From contig CAJTTZ010000012.1 in NCBI GenBank assembly GCA_910579505.1, positions 70,731 through 134,730 on the forward strand: a DNA stretch of 64,000 bases, read 5' to 3'. The position numbers and the translations under genes were made by a program. The stretch is from an uncultured Lachnospiraceae bacterium. Lineage in GTDB: Bacteria; Bacillota; Clostridia; Lachnospirales; Lachnospiraceae. The first letter of the stretch is position 1; every line of letters begins with the position of its first letter. This document shows, in pieces, positions 42,501 to 49,383 of this stretch. The notes under the pieces were generated by a model. It saw only the letters and a list, made by a program, of their open reading frames with translations. It did not search any database and had not been told where the DNA came from.

Positions 42501-42620
42501 TATCTGATAATCAGAATCAGATAGTTCAACCATTGCTCTTCTTGCAGCTTTATTACAAGCATTAATTATCTTTTGTTCGTCATATTGTTCTAATGTTCCG
42601 TCTTTCTTAATTATCTGCAA
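39519..42620 (-). CDS. nrdD: Anaerobic (class III) ribonucleotide reductase with an intein
   Basis: The 1033-residue open frame consists of NrdD exteins (about 726 aa) and a 307-residue intein. Residues 1-90 are an ATP-cone (IIKKDGTLEQYDEQKI). The catalytic barrel follows, then a C-terminal zinc site (CEDCGYQQVEMDVCPKCGSSKI) and the glycyl radical motif (RMNGYLGFTRVHGETRYNEA). It reduces ribonucleotides to deoxyribonucleotides without oxygen. The start is TTG at 42620, 9 bp after GGAGG. An activase is required; the phage NrdG lacks its radical SAM half, so host NrdG probably serves. Confidence 0.93.
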   Translation of the reverse strand: MQIIKKDGTLEQYDEQKIINACNKAARRAMVELSDSDYQIICNAVWDKLVENDLEETEIYEMHNIVESVLEEFYPVVAKMYKEYRNYKKDFVHMMDKVYERSQAIRYIGDKSNANTDSALVATKRSLIYNELSGELYKKFFLTLNEKQAMKDGYIYIHDRSARLDTFNCFRRDTTFITKDGIKSFYDFNDGDTTVVLSHKGIWRKATVHKLGWQPIQKVTLKKGIPTSKEKTIYCTSDHRWILRDEVETTSLSVGDILFSIPDRTKFDWDSLSLENKRLWCKGFAKGDGAIAKQKSRPDYVYIHLCDYKNKYADRFKDCGYSVTQPESYNGDYLVSMLNESSKNIPWLELNYENVIYYVNGLMCADGNRNLSKNPDSEFKAIQVTGSFNDNIYDLLNMAGYYVSSRSDMTNEETNYGKRSDKTIKYVLSSSQEGKSAWRVIDIKEEKLNPKAEVWCLDVEKDHSFILEGGIPTGNCDLMRVGKIMQGGFEMGNVWYNEPNSLDTAFDVMGDIILSTAAQQYGGFTVPEVDKILATYAEKSYTKYYNEYIEMSSDVFNHCTPDDFMQFDIEESEKLAEEYATRKVRRDFEQGWQGIEYKLNTVGSSRGDYPFVTMTIGLATDRFGKMAAITLLNVHKEGQGKKGFKRPVLFPKIVFLYDKNLHGDGSEKYPSADVFNAGIACSSKTMYPDWLSLTGNGYVPEMYKKYGRVVSPMGCRAFLSPWYEKGGMYPLDENDKPVFEGRCNLGVVSLHLPMILAKARQESKDFYEVLEYYLELIRGLHKRTYDYIGELRASVNPVAFCEGGLYGGHLKPEDKIKPILPPMTMSYGITALNELQRLYNGKSIREDGEFALEVMQYIQRYIDRIKEEDQILYAIYGTPAESLCGLQIEQFRKVYGIIENVSDKPYVSNSFHCHVSEQMSPIEKQDKEERFWPYFNGGKIQYCRYNLGYNVEAIKTLVLRAMEKGFYEGVNLAMCYCEDCGYQQVEMDVCPKCGSSKITKIDRMNGYLGFTRVHGETRYNEAKNAEIKDRISM
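41196..42116 (-). mobile_element. Intein in NrdD with LAGLIDADG-type endonuclease
   Basis: Residues 169-475 of the nrdD frame. Block A begins at Cys169 (CFRRDTTFITKDGIKSFYDF). Block B is YCTSDHRWIL with the conserved His. Two dodecapeptide endonuclease motifs are KGFAKGDGAI and NGLMCADGN. The terminal blocks are VWCLDVEKDHSFILEGGIPTGN-type, ending in Asn475, followed by Cys476 as the +1 extein residue. All splicing residues look intact. The insertion is in the catalytic barrel, right after HDRSARLDTFN. Confidence 0.93.
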
Positions 42621-42645
42621 TAACCATTTCCTCCGTCATACATTT

Positions 42646-42753
42646 TCAAATATTAATTATGGCGACACATAGTAGGATAATTATTCCAACCAATGCAATT
42701 GTGTCAAAACTAATATTCATTTTTAATTTTCCATTAAATAAGTTGATATCCAT
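42646..42753 (-). CDS. Very small single-membrane-helix protein (35 aa)
   Basis: The ATG at 42751-42753 has GGAAGGA 8 bp upstream. The protein MDINLFNGKLKMNISFDTIA then runs LVGIIILLCVAIINI, a single C-terminal membrane helix. It lies just before nrdD. No family is recognised. Confidence 0.55.
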   Translation of the reverse strand: MDINLFNGKLKMNISFDTIALVGIIILLCVAIINI

Positions 42754-42855
42754 TTACAAAATCCTTCCTCACACAATGAAACAGGCATTTCAACCGCATT
42801 TTCAATCAATATATAGTATTTATAAGAATTCCAAAACGCTATATATTGTATTTTT

Positions 42856-43059
42856 TTACCTCTTCAAATTACCTTTACCACCATCTCGCAAATTTAATGT
42901 CCAATGTGTTGCTGAATCATCAATATTTGCGTGTGTAGGTACTCTTTGTGTGTTACTAATTACATATTCTTCATCGCCAAGCGTAGCCGTTATAAAACCG
43001 TCTGGCTTGTTTAACAGTTCTTTGGCTAACGCATGGCTGGTACTGATTATTTCTAAAAT
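42856..43059 (-). CDS. Small phage protein with ATT start (67 aa)
   Basis: The frame has no ATG/GTG/TTG near its beginning, but AAAGGAG lies 9 bp before an ATT at 43059. The protein then reads LEIISTSHALAKELLNKPDG and FITATLGDEEYVISNTQRVPT, ending THWTLNLRDGGKGNLKR. This N-terminal helix (EIIS...ARELLNKPDGF) and the later HANIDDSATHWTLN segment recur in phage proteins of this type. It is cotranscribed with the deoxyribosyltransferase-like gene upstream. Function unknown. Confidence 0.65.
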   Translation of the reverse strand: MLEIISTSHALAKELLNKPDGFITATLGDEEYVISNTQRVPTHANIDDSATHWTLNLRDGGKGNLKR

Positions 43060-43079
43060 TTCTTTTATCTCCTTTCGCT

Positions 43080-43535
43080 TTAATTGTACCTATCTACATA
43101 ATATCTGTAGATGTAATCTATTGCTCTTTCCATAGCACTTTTACCAGATTCGATTCTGTCAATCTGTTCAATCTTCCATGGATGAATATTTTTTACTTCT
43201 TCTTTGTCTTCTATAAATCCAATAACAGGTTTACCACTGATAAATGCATATAGGATCTCATCACTGGTTCCTAATGAATTATGTAAATCACGAAGGTTGA
43301 CAAGAACAATATCTGTTTCTCTGACCATCCTTAAATCAAATCGCATAACTTCTGTTTCAGATTGATGATAATTTTTGCCTATCTCATAGAAATCAGTGGG
43401 TGATACAAGAGTAATGCCATCATAAAGTTTTTTTACATATTCCTTAGCATCTTCTCTCCACTGTTTAGGGTAATCATGTTGATCCGTATTGAAATAACAA
43501 CTCATGGCACCACCGAGATATACGGTTCTATTCAT
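43080..43535 (-). CDS. Nucleoside 2-deoxyribosyltransferase-like protein
   Basis: The 151-residue protein has the family Rossmann-like layout: VYLGGAMSC at the N-terminus, TDIVLVNLRD, then the active-site region SLGTSDEILYAFISGKPVIGFIED with the probable catalytic Glu93 (TSDE) and Asp67/Asp83. It would cleave or exchange the base of deoxynucleosides or their monophosphates. With guanylate kinase, dUTPase and NrdD it forms a nucleotide module. It overlaps the start region of the kinase by 4 bp. Confidence 0.8.
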   Translation of the reverse strand: MNRTVYLGGAMSCYFNTDQHDYPKQWREDAKEYVKKLYDGITLVSPTDFYEIGKNYHQSETEVMRFDLRMVRETDIVLVNLRDLHNSLGTSDEILYAFISGKPVIGFIEDKEEVKNIHPWKIEQIDRIESGKSAMERAIDYIYRYYVDRYN

Positions 43536-44098
43536 ACGTTATACATCCTTTCTGTTTCTAAAATTTCTTTCACAACATTATTAATATCTGTTCCTTCATT
43601 GTTATTAACTACAAGATTTACTTCTCTTTCTAATCCTAAAAACATCGAAAAATCCCTCTCTACTCTTGCAGCAATTTCATTTTTATCATCGAAAGTAAAA
43701 TCATTAACGCCACATCTGTCTATGTATCTTTTTACTCTTGTACCAAGACTTGCGTTTACAAGTACAGTAAAAATATTGTCATTTGGACAACTTTGTTTAA
43801 GCTGTCTAAGTCCGTTTGGTGTAAGTACGACTACTTTATTGCCATCTGCATAATCAGATTTCAAAGTGCCATATAATCTTCCTTGTGAATATTCGTCATA
43901 TTCTGCCAAAGTACCAGTATTTATCATAGCAGCAAAGGTATTATTTTCTGTAAAATAATAGTCCTTACCATTCACTTCGCCAGTTCTAGGTTGTCTTGTG
44001 GTATATGAAATAATCTTTTCAAAACCATGATGTGTTGCAAGTTCGTTTTCAATTGTGGACTTCCCTGATCCAGAAGCCCCTAGTAAAACTATAATCAT
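43532..44098 (-). CDS. Guanylate kinase-like protein
   Basis: The 188-residue protein starts MIIVLLGASGSGKSTIENELA (P-loop at 7-15). It has ISYTTRQPRTGEVNGKDYYFTE, the GMP-binding motif of guanylate kinases, and the lid region further on. It phosphorylates GMP/dGMP to GDP/dGDP. Together with a deoxyribosyltransferase-like enzyme it may channel dG nucleotides or hypermodified-base precursors. Confidence 0.85.
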   Translation of the reverse strand: MIIVLLGASGSGKSTIENELATHHGFEKIISYTTRQPRTGEVNGKDYYFTENNTFAAMINTGTLAEYDEYSQGRLYGTLKSDYADGNKVVVLTPNGLRQLKQSCPNDNIFTVLVNASLGTRVKRYIDRCGVNDFTFDDKNEIAARVERDFSMFLGLEREVNLVVNNNEGTDINNVVKEILETERMYNV

Positions 44099-44106
44099 AT
44101 GTGTAT

Positions 44107-44850
44107 TTATTCCTCCACTTCATCAATAAAAATTAGTTCCTGTGCATATGGTAATGTTCTCACCCATGATATAAAATTGTCTTCATTTGGATAATCAATG
44201 CCACTCCACTCATTTTGTTTATGAAATCTTCTTTGTCCTTTGCTACACATACTTAAAAGATTTTCATAACTAAAAGTAATTGTTGCCTTCATGTTATATC
44301 CATCTGGTAACAATTCAATAATTGCTCTCCAATACTTTTTCTCTTTTGTTTCATTAAATTTTGTTCTACAGTATTCTAAAGTTTCCAATACTGTATTAAG
44401 CGTTTTTTGAGTAATATCACCAACTTCGTCAATACCAATATGTGTAAAATCATCTTTTTCAAATGACTTCACATGAATTTTATGCATAGTGGAACAACTG
44501 TTTCTAACAGTTCCAACTTTATAGGTATCAAATTCTTTCCACCAAAATAATGGTGCTACAATATCAACAGATACAAATATCTGGCGCATAAATTTTCTAT
44601 GTTCTGATCCTGCTCTAATAAGTTGCTGTGCAAGTTTCATATCATTTTTACCAATAATATATCTTGTTTCAATATCACCTTGTGAACCTGTACATCCTTC
44701 ACTAACAGGGCAAATACTACAATGACTTGTAGATTCGTCGACAGAATTTACGCAATAACTGCTATCTGATTTATCCCAACTATTCATTGGATTTCTCATA
44801 CCTCTTAATGCACCTTCAAAATTCATTACTTTGGTTTTTTCAAATCTCAT
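44107..44850 (-). CDS. Divergent ThyX-like protein
   Basis: The 247-residue protein resembles flavin-dependent thymidylate synthases in two segments: VDIVAPLFWWKEFDTYKVGT (about 95-114) takes the position of the ThyX xRHRxxSxxxxSxR region, and LLPDGYNMKATITFSYENLL (later) that of the ThyX LP...T.VT.N...L... core. The ThyX RHR arginines are absent, and a Cys cluster CSICPVSEGC (44-53) is inserted. The fold may therefore be conserved with a different chemistry. Similar proteins occur in Firmicute phages, without a proven function. Confidence 0.5.
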   Translation of the reverse strand: MRFEKTKVMNFEGALRGMRNPMNSWDKSDSSYCVNSVDESTSHCSICPVSEGCTGSQGDIETRYIIGKNDMKLAQQLIRAGSEHRKFMRQIFVSVDIVAPLFWWKEFDTYKVGTVRNSCSTMHKIHVKSFEKDDFTHIGIDEVGDITQKTLNTVLETLEYCRTKFNETKEKKYWRAIIELLPDGYNMKATITFSYENLLSMCSKGQRRFHKQNEWSGIDYPNEDNFISWVRTLPYAQELIFIDEVEE

Positions 44851-44901
44851 ATCTTCACCTCAAACTTTCTCATATCTTCAATAAACGATAAAATAACACT
44901 T

Positions 44902-45144
44902 CTATTCCTGTACAAACTCACTCATAATGTCATTAAATCTTTTAATTTCATATGGATCGCTACTATGTATTTCTACATCCACTGGTTTAGATAAGTCGAT
45001 GGTCAGAATTCCCAAGGTAGACTTGCCATCAACCACGTATCTCCCTCGAATCACGTCAATTTCGCTCAAAAATTTTGAAGTCTCATTCGAAAACTTTCTT
45101 GCCTTTGCAAAATCATTCAAATTAATTGTTAATCTAGTGTTCAT
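44902..45144 (-). CDS. HPr-like protein without the active-site histidine
   Basis: From MNTRLTINLNDFAKARKFSN (AGGAG upstream) the protein is 80 residues, the usual size of the PTS phosphocarrier HPr. It matches in DGKSTLGILTIDLSKPVDVEIH (the Ser46 regulatory region) and the terminal helix. The N-terminal GLHARPA segment with the phosphorylated His15 is replaced by LNDFAKARK, so it cannot carry PTS phosphate. It could bind HPr partners such as HPr kinase or CcpA, or have an unrelated role. Confidence 0.6.
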   Translation of the reverse strand: MNTRLTINLNDFAKARKFSNETSKFLSEIDVIRGRYVVDGKSTLGILTIDLSKPVDVEIHSSDPYEIKRFNDIMSEFVQE

Positions 45145-45148
45145 AATA

Positions 45149-45811
45149 TTAATTCTCCTTCCAATATTTATAGAAATTATGTGCACCATCCTCAAATATG
45201 TATTTATAGTTCAAAGTTTCATTGCTATCAAAAAACAAGCATCCATCTGTAGTATCACCAATCATAAAAGCATATTCACATGCAAGAATTGTGTCATCTG
45301 TTGCCTTTATATCTTTAATTGAAAACTGACCTTCTACCAAAACTTCTGACAATATATCAGGAAATCTTTCATGTTTTAAACGATTATAAATAACATTTGC
45401 TATATTTACTTTTTGAATAAAATCATCAGAGTCTCCGATCTCTACTTGCACTACTTTGAATAGCAAATCTAATTCTTCTTCATCAAAATAGTCATAAATA
45501 GATTCTGGTGGATCAATAATATCAGCATACTTTTCTATAATGTCTTTATATTTAATAAACCACTCTCTTTTATCTTCAATATCTGATAATGATTCCATTT
45601 CATCATAAAAACTATCCATCATTATCTGTTCTAAACTTTTTGTATCAATAATTTCTTTTGTTTCAGTAGTTACTGGTTTTTCTGTTACAAAAACAAGTTG
45701 AACCTCTTTAATTTCTGGCTCATTATTTTCACTTGCTTTTACTAAAAATGGCGAAACTAAAGAAGCCAACATAAATGTCAGTAAAATAATAGCCGTTATT
45801 TTCTTTTTCAT
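45149..45811 (-). CDS. Secreted SleB/CwlJ-type cell wall hydrolase
   Basis: The 220-residue protein has a signal peptide (MKKKITAIILLTFMLASLVS...VKA). A linker to about 110 is followed by a Hydrolase_2 domain (LLFKVVQVEIGDSDDFIQKV; NVIYNRLKHERFPDILSEVL; TDGCLFFDSNETLN). The catalytic Glu of the family lies in VQVEIG. This family cleaves cortex or wall peptidoglycan during spore germination; in a phage it could act in cell wall remodelling or lysis. Note the element occupies a sporulation gene. Confidence 0.8.
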   Translation of the reverse strand: MKKKITAIILLTFMLASLVSPFLVKASENNEPEIKEVQLVFVTEKPVTTETKEIIDTKSLEQIMMDSFYDEMESLSDIEDKREWFIKYKDIIEKYADIIDPPESIYDYFDEEELDLLFKVVQVEIGDSDDFIQKVNIANVIYNRLKHERFPDILSEVLVEGQFSIKDIKATDDTILACEYAFMIGDTTDGCLFFDSNETLNYKYIFEDGAHNFYKYWKEN

Positions 45812-45874
45812 AAGTCTCCTTAAAGTTGAATTTTTTGTTGATGTGTTTACAAGTTACATATACTATTTCTCTGT

Positions 45875-46015
45875 TTAAGATGTGATCATCTGAACAAAAT
45901 CACCTTCAGATATAATTGGTATTCCTAAATCATGTGCTTTCTTATTTTTTGATGAGTTACTTGTGGTATCATTATTTATCAAATATGATGTTTTAGCAGA
46001 TACAGATCCAGTTCT
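45875..46015 (-). pseudogene. BRCT domain remnant
   Basis: The minus strand reads GSVSAKTSYLINNDTTSNSS then KNKKAHDLGIPIISEGDFVQMI and stops. This is the second half of a BRCT domain, as at the end of NAD-dependent DNA ligases. Stop codons precede it in frame and no start is near, and a shifted frame runs through the upstream 60 bp. It looks like decay of a former BRCT gene. Confidence 0.6.
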
Positions 46016-46056
46016 TTAATCCTATTTACTTTATCCAACCATATTCCTCCTCATAT

Positions 46057-46278
46057 TCATTTTATAGTAGTAATATTCGCACAATCAGATACAAGTATTG
46101 TTGCGTTTTTTGAATCATGTAAGTTAATTGTAATTTTGTTGCAATCAGATATATTAAGAGTGACTTCTTTACAGTCAACGACATTTCCTGTAATCTGCTT
46201 GCAATCAGCTACATTAGTAGTTATTCTTTTACAATCAACAACATCAATATTCTTTTTTTCTGTATTATTTAATAACAT
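46057..46278 (-). CDS. Small protein of six 10-residue repeats
   Basis: The 73-residue protein has a strong AAAGGAGG site. From residue 11 it is built of ten-residue units with Asp-Cys (Asp-Ser once) at positions 15-16, 25-26, 35-36, 45-46, 55-56 and 65-66: DVVDCKRITTNVADCKQITG and so on. The rhythm (V/I-x-D-C-x-x-I/V-T) is that of a short beta-solenoid stack with a cysteine ladder. No family is known to me. It probably forms a compact beta-helix or binds metal. Confidence 0.75.
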   Translation of the reverse strand: MLLNNTEKKNIDVVDCKRITTNVADCKQITGNVVDCKEVTLNISDCNKITINLHDSKNATILVSDCANITTIK

Positions 46279-46313
46279 AAAATTTTCCTCCTTTGAAACA
46301 CAAATTTATTTAC

Positions 46314-46508
46314 TTATTTTCTATGAAATACAGATATTTTATATAAATCTTTTTCTACATCAGTACAATGTATTACAGTAAAATATCCTTGTTCATTTAG
46401 ATTATTTTGTTCTATGTAGGCATTATCCAAATTCATTTCTTCAGTTTCCCATGCTTCTATTAATTCACATCCACGATTCATTTCATGCTCATTTAAAATA
46501 TACTGCAC
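46314..46508 (-). CDS. Hypothetical protein (64 aa)
   Basis: The frame starts at a GTG with AAAGGAG 8 bp upstream: MQYILNEHEMNRGCELIEAW, acidic, ending VEKDLYKISVFHRK. No domain is recognised. Confidence 0.6.
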   Translation of the reverse strand: MQYILNEHEMNRGCELIEAWETEEMNLDNAYIEQNNLNEQGYFTVIHCTDVEKDLYKISVFHRK

Positions 46509-46534
46509 ATTTATTTCTCCTTTGAAATGTGATT

Positions 46535-46726
46535 CTATTTAAATTTTATTCCTTTCATTACTAACGCCATGATAAGTAACCACCAAAATTTTCTTAATGC
46601 ATATAACATCAACTGGGTCTCAGTCATTAACGGATTATTCATCCTATATACAAACATATAAATACCGCATACAAAAGCAATAATTATAGTTAAAAATATA
46701 TATAAAATTTTAAGTTTGTCGATCAT
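46535..46726 (-). CDS. Small two-helix membrane protein (63 aa)
   Basis: The protein MIDKLKILYIFLTIIIAFVC has one hydrophobic helix at the N-terminus (about 8-27) and another at the C-terminus (WWLLIMALVMKGIKFK). It is probably an integral membrane protein. No function known. Confidence 0.6.
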   Translation of the reverse strand: MIDKLKILYIFLTIIIAFVCGIYMFVYRMNNPLMTETQLMLYALRKFWWLLIMALVMKGIKFK

Positions 46727-46765
46727 AATATTCTTTTCCCTCTTGAAAGACTTGATTTATCCAAT

Positions 46766-47176
46766 TCAATTGCTATTTCTACTTCTTATAATGCATTCAA
46801 CATCATTAGCCATCCTCTGACGAAATTCATAATCATTAGCAATTCCATTAACAATTGCTCCTAGCATAGTTTTTTCAAGTAGTTCGTGATAATTTTCTTT
46901 CAATTCTTTAATCATACTTTCTTGAATTTCTTTATATGCTGGTGACAAATCTATATTTTTAGCTGCATTTTTCAGTATTTCACTTGGTTCATCATATGAA
47001 AAATAACTACCATTACTTCTTGTTATAAAAAGTTTCTTTAATTCTTCATTATTCCTAAGTGCATCACAGATACATTCTCTAACAATTTCGTGAAGTTCTT
47101 CTTTTGAAAATGCATTAAGTTCTTTTTCAATTACTTCTTTGAATTTTGTCTCATCAACATTAATTTTTATTTCCAT
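46766..47176 (-). CDS. Hypothetical helical protein (136 aa)
   Basis: From MEIKINVDETKFKEVIEKEL (AAAGGG site upstream) the protein is charged and almost all alpha helix, with long amphipathic stretches (SMIKELKENYHELLEKTMLG; FRQRMANDVECIIRSRNSN). It resembles small phage accessory proteins. No family recognised. Confidence 0.7.
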   Translation of the reverse strand: MEIKINVDETKFKEVIEKELNAFSKEELHEIVRECICDALRNNEELKKLFITRSNGSYFSYDEPSEILKNAAKNIDLSPAYKEIQESMIKELKENYHELLEKTMLGAIVNGIANDYEFRQRMANDVECIIRSRNSN

Positions 47177-47210
47177 ATATTTCCCTTTCTTCGTCAATAA
47201 AAGCGTGGTT

Positions 47211-47420
47211 TTATCTGTTCTTTAACAGCTCATCTATTTCCTCTTGTCTTAATTTTATATATTTCAATTTCATCTCAGAATATAGCATTGTAAGAGCAAA
47301 TACTCCAACTTGCACATATTTGATTTCATAAAACATTGAAAATAGTAATAATACAAAAGATGTAGCACCTGACATAATAGCAATATTACCTATCATATTT
47401 GCTTTATTTTTTAAATTCAT
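47211..47420 (-). CDS. Small two-helix membrane protein (69 aa)
   Basis: MNLKNKANMIGNIAIMSGATSFVLLLFSMFYEIKYVQ... shows two transmembrane helices (about 12-30 and 35-50), then a short charged tail (LKYIKLRQEEIDELLKNR). It begins at the stop of the following zinc-ribbon gene. No function known. Confidence 0.65.
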   Translation of the reverse strand: MNLKNKANMIGNIAIMSGATSFVLLLFSMFYEIKYVQVGVFALTMLYSEMKLKYIKLRQEEIDELLKNR

Positions 47421-48158
47421 CTACTCAAACCACTCCTTCCTGACTCTCACATACTTCTTATAATTTGGATACACCGTCCTTGTACCAGTTTGTTTCTCGC
47501 ACCACTTGTCTAACATATCCTGTAATTCTTTCCTGTCGTCACCAGAAATATTTTCAGAAGCATCCTCGTGTAATTCTTCACAAGCATTTTCGATTATCCA
47601 ATCAGCATCCATAGAAATATCCACAGGATCAGTCAACCATAAAACTTCTGGAAGATTATTTATCATCTCCTCTTCTGATTCATATTCGTCAGAATCTTTA
47701 TAAGCATCTACAAAATAATCAATGTCTGAGAAATAATCATCTGTCAGATCATCATAGAACCACATTTCAGAATCAATATCATTAATATCGACTTCTTCAG
47801 CTCTTGAAATTTTCTCCTGATATTTTATTCTCTTTTCTTCTTCCTCTTTTGCTTTGTATTGCTCACAATTACATCTTGAAGTGTTTCGTGGTAACTGTTT
47901 CCCGCAATATTCGCACAATTTAATCACACCGTTATAGCAATTAGGACAGAATTTAATCGCCTGATGGTTATATGGGAACATTGATTTCTTAGCAGCTTCA
48001 GATGTGTCGCCTTTGATCCCATAGACATTGTTGTCTATAACAACACCAAGACCATTACATACGGAACAAATTTCTTCATTATCTTGTAGGTCTTTTCCCA
48101 ATGTGTATGGAAGAATATTTTTAATTTCTTCTGATACGTTTATTGACATGTGTTTCAA
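47421..48158 (-). CDS. Zinc-ribbon protein (about 245 aa)
   Basis: The protein has three cysteine pairs in its first third: CSVCNGLGVVI, FCPNCYNGVIKLCEYCGKQL and RCNC. This looks like a DnaJ-type zinc finger plus ribbon. The rest is acidic and helical with EEEEKRIKYQEKISRAEEVD and ends LDKWCEKQTGTRTVYPNYKK. Start choice: TTG at 48158 follows GAGG by 8 bp, and ATG at 48149 is an alternative. Similar proteins are common in phages and have no known function. Confidence 0.75.
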   Translation of the reverse strand: MKHMSINVSEEIKNILPYTLGKDLQDNEEICSVCNGLGVVIDNNVYGIKGDTSEAAKKSMFPYNHQAIKFCPNCYNGVIKLCEYCGKQLPRNTSRCNCEQYKAKEEEEKRIKYQEKISRAEEVDINDIDSEMWFYDDLTDDYFSDIDYFVDAYKDSDEYESEEEMINNLPEVLWLTDPVDISMDADWIIENACEELHEDASENISGDDRKELQDMLDKWCEKQTGTRTVYPNYKKYVRVRKEWFE

Positions 48159-48163
48159 AATAA

Positions 48164-48490
48164 TCACCTCTCAATCATTTCAAATGCCTTTTCCATACCT
48201 CTCATATAATCACTACCATCAGCATTATCATCTATATATTTCTCTAATTTATCTATTTGTTCATTCAAATAATCCAAACTCGCATATATATCATCATAGT
48301 CATTACATCTCTGTTCTAATTCATCTTTCTCATTTTCTAACTTCTGATATGCTGCATACAGTTCTTCACTTGGCTCCCCGCATATTTCTTCTACTTTCTG
48401 GGCAAATTCACCGCCAATATTTTCAGATACAATTCTGAGAACATCTGATAAATCTTTGACTTGTTCCCAGTTTCCGTTTATCATTATCAT
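48164..48490 (-). CDS. Coiled-coil protein (108 aa)
   Basis: MIMINGNWEQVKDLSDVLRIV then a long coiled coil (AYQKLENEKDELEQRCNDYD; YLNEQIDKLEKYIDDNADGS). AGGAG lies 9 bp before the ATG. It overlaps the open frame of the zinc-ribbon gene, suggesting coupling. Function unknown. Confidence 0.7.
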   Translation of the reverse strand: MIMINGNWEQVKDLSDVLRIVSENIGGEFAQKVEEICGEPSEELYAAYQKLENEKDELEQRCNDYDDIYASLDYLNEQIDKLEKYIDDNADGSDYMRGMEKAFEMIER

Positions 48491-48511
48491 AAATTTATTC
48501 TCCTACTAATT

Positions 48512-48763
48512 CTAATAAGGTTTTCTTCCTTTATACCCTTCGACAAGTTCAAATTGTTTGTAAAAATTCTTATCATCATCAAAACTATTTATTTGTTCTG
48601 ATTTTAATTCGTATTTATAATTTTTTAATTCATCCATCATATTCAATCCCGAATAATAAAAATCCTTATAAAAATCATAAACATCATTACATTTATCACC
48701 AGTCCACCAAAATATTAACTTTTCATTTTTTAAGACTGCATTAGCATATATTTCTTTATTCAT
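48512..48763 (-). CDS. Hypothetical protein (83 aa)
   Basis: MNKEIYANAVLKNEKLIFWW is preceded by TAAGGAGG. The rest is aromatic and charged (YDFYKDFYYSGLNMMDELKN) with a Tyr/Arg tail. No family recognised. Confidence 0.65.
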   Translation of the reverse strand: MNKEIYANAVLKNEKLIFWWTGDKCNDVYDFYKDFYYSGLNMMDELKNYKYELKSEQINSFDDDKNFYKQFELVEGYKGRKPY

Positions 48764-48797
48764 ATTCCTCCTTAAAACGAGCGATTCATTGATTGAT

Positions 48798-49331
48798 TTA
48801 TTTTATATTTTTATACTTCTCTGTATTTCTTCCCTCTTTCTGTTTTTCTTTTAGCTTCGCTTCAGCCTCAGCCAAAACATTCTCTAATCTTTTTAACTCC
48901 TCATCTGCTTTCTGGTTTTTTTTCAGTCTTTCAGAATACCCAAACATTTCATTTGTTGTATTAAATGCAAAAGCTATTGATTCACCAAGAGATATTGCTG
49001 CTTGATGAGCTGAAAGTCTTTTCTTTGCTCTTTTGACTTCTAATTTCTCATCAAAGCAGTACCACTTCAGATAATTCCTCTTTTTCTTTGCTATTTCTGC
49101 TTTTCGTTTCTTCTCTTGTTCTGCTTCCCATTTTCTATCAAGATATTCCTCATATCGCCTTTGGTTTTCGTAATAATCTTCTATCCACCGCTCTAAATCT
49201 GTATCATCATCAAAACCACAACACGGAGGCTCAATAGGGGTGCCACTTGGAGAACTTGTCCAACCTCCAGTACATATTTCCTCTTTCAATAAAGGGCATT
49301 GTTCGCAATCATCTATTTCCTTATATAACAT
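48798..49331 (-). CDS. Cysteine-rich coiled-coil protein (177 aa)
   Basis: From MLYKEIDDCEQCPLLKEEICTGG the N-terminus has CEQC, a single Cys and CC (EPPCCGFDDD), a likely metal site of small phage proteins. A long, highly charged helix then runs to the C-terminus (RKWEAEQEKKRKAEIAKKKR; LENVLAEAEAKLKEKQKEGR). GGAGG lies before the ATG at 49331. No function known. Confidence 0.7.
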   Translation of the reverse strand: MLYKEIDDCEQCPLLKEEICTGGWTSSPSGTPIEPPCCGFDDDTDLERWIEDYYENQRRYEEYLDRKWEAEQEKKRKAEIAKKKRNYLKWYCFDEKLEVKRAKKRLSAHQAAISLGESIAFAFNTTNEMFGYSERLKKNQKADEELKRLENVLAEAEAKLKEKQKEGRNTEKYKNIK

Positions 49332-49383
49332 ATACTCTATCACCTCCTCGACCGTTGAAACCTATCTTTCATTGACATGTTAT

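Noticed and set aside
42659..43135. Plus-strand open frame of 158 codons in the element
   Set aside because: It covers two small minus-strand genes with good ribosome sites and has no such site itself.
47421..48158. DnaJ chaperone
   Set aside because: Only DnaJ-like zinc pairs occur; there is no J-domain with HPD.
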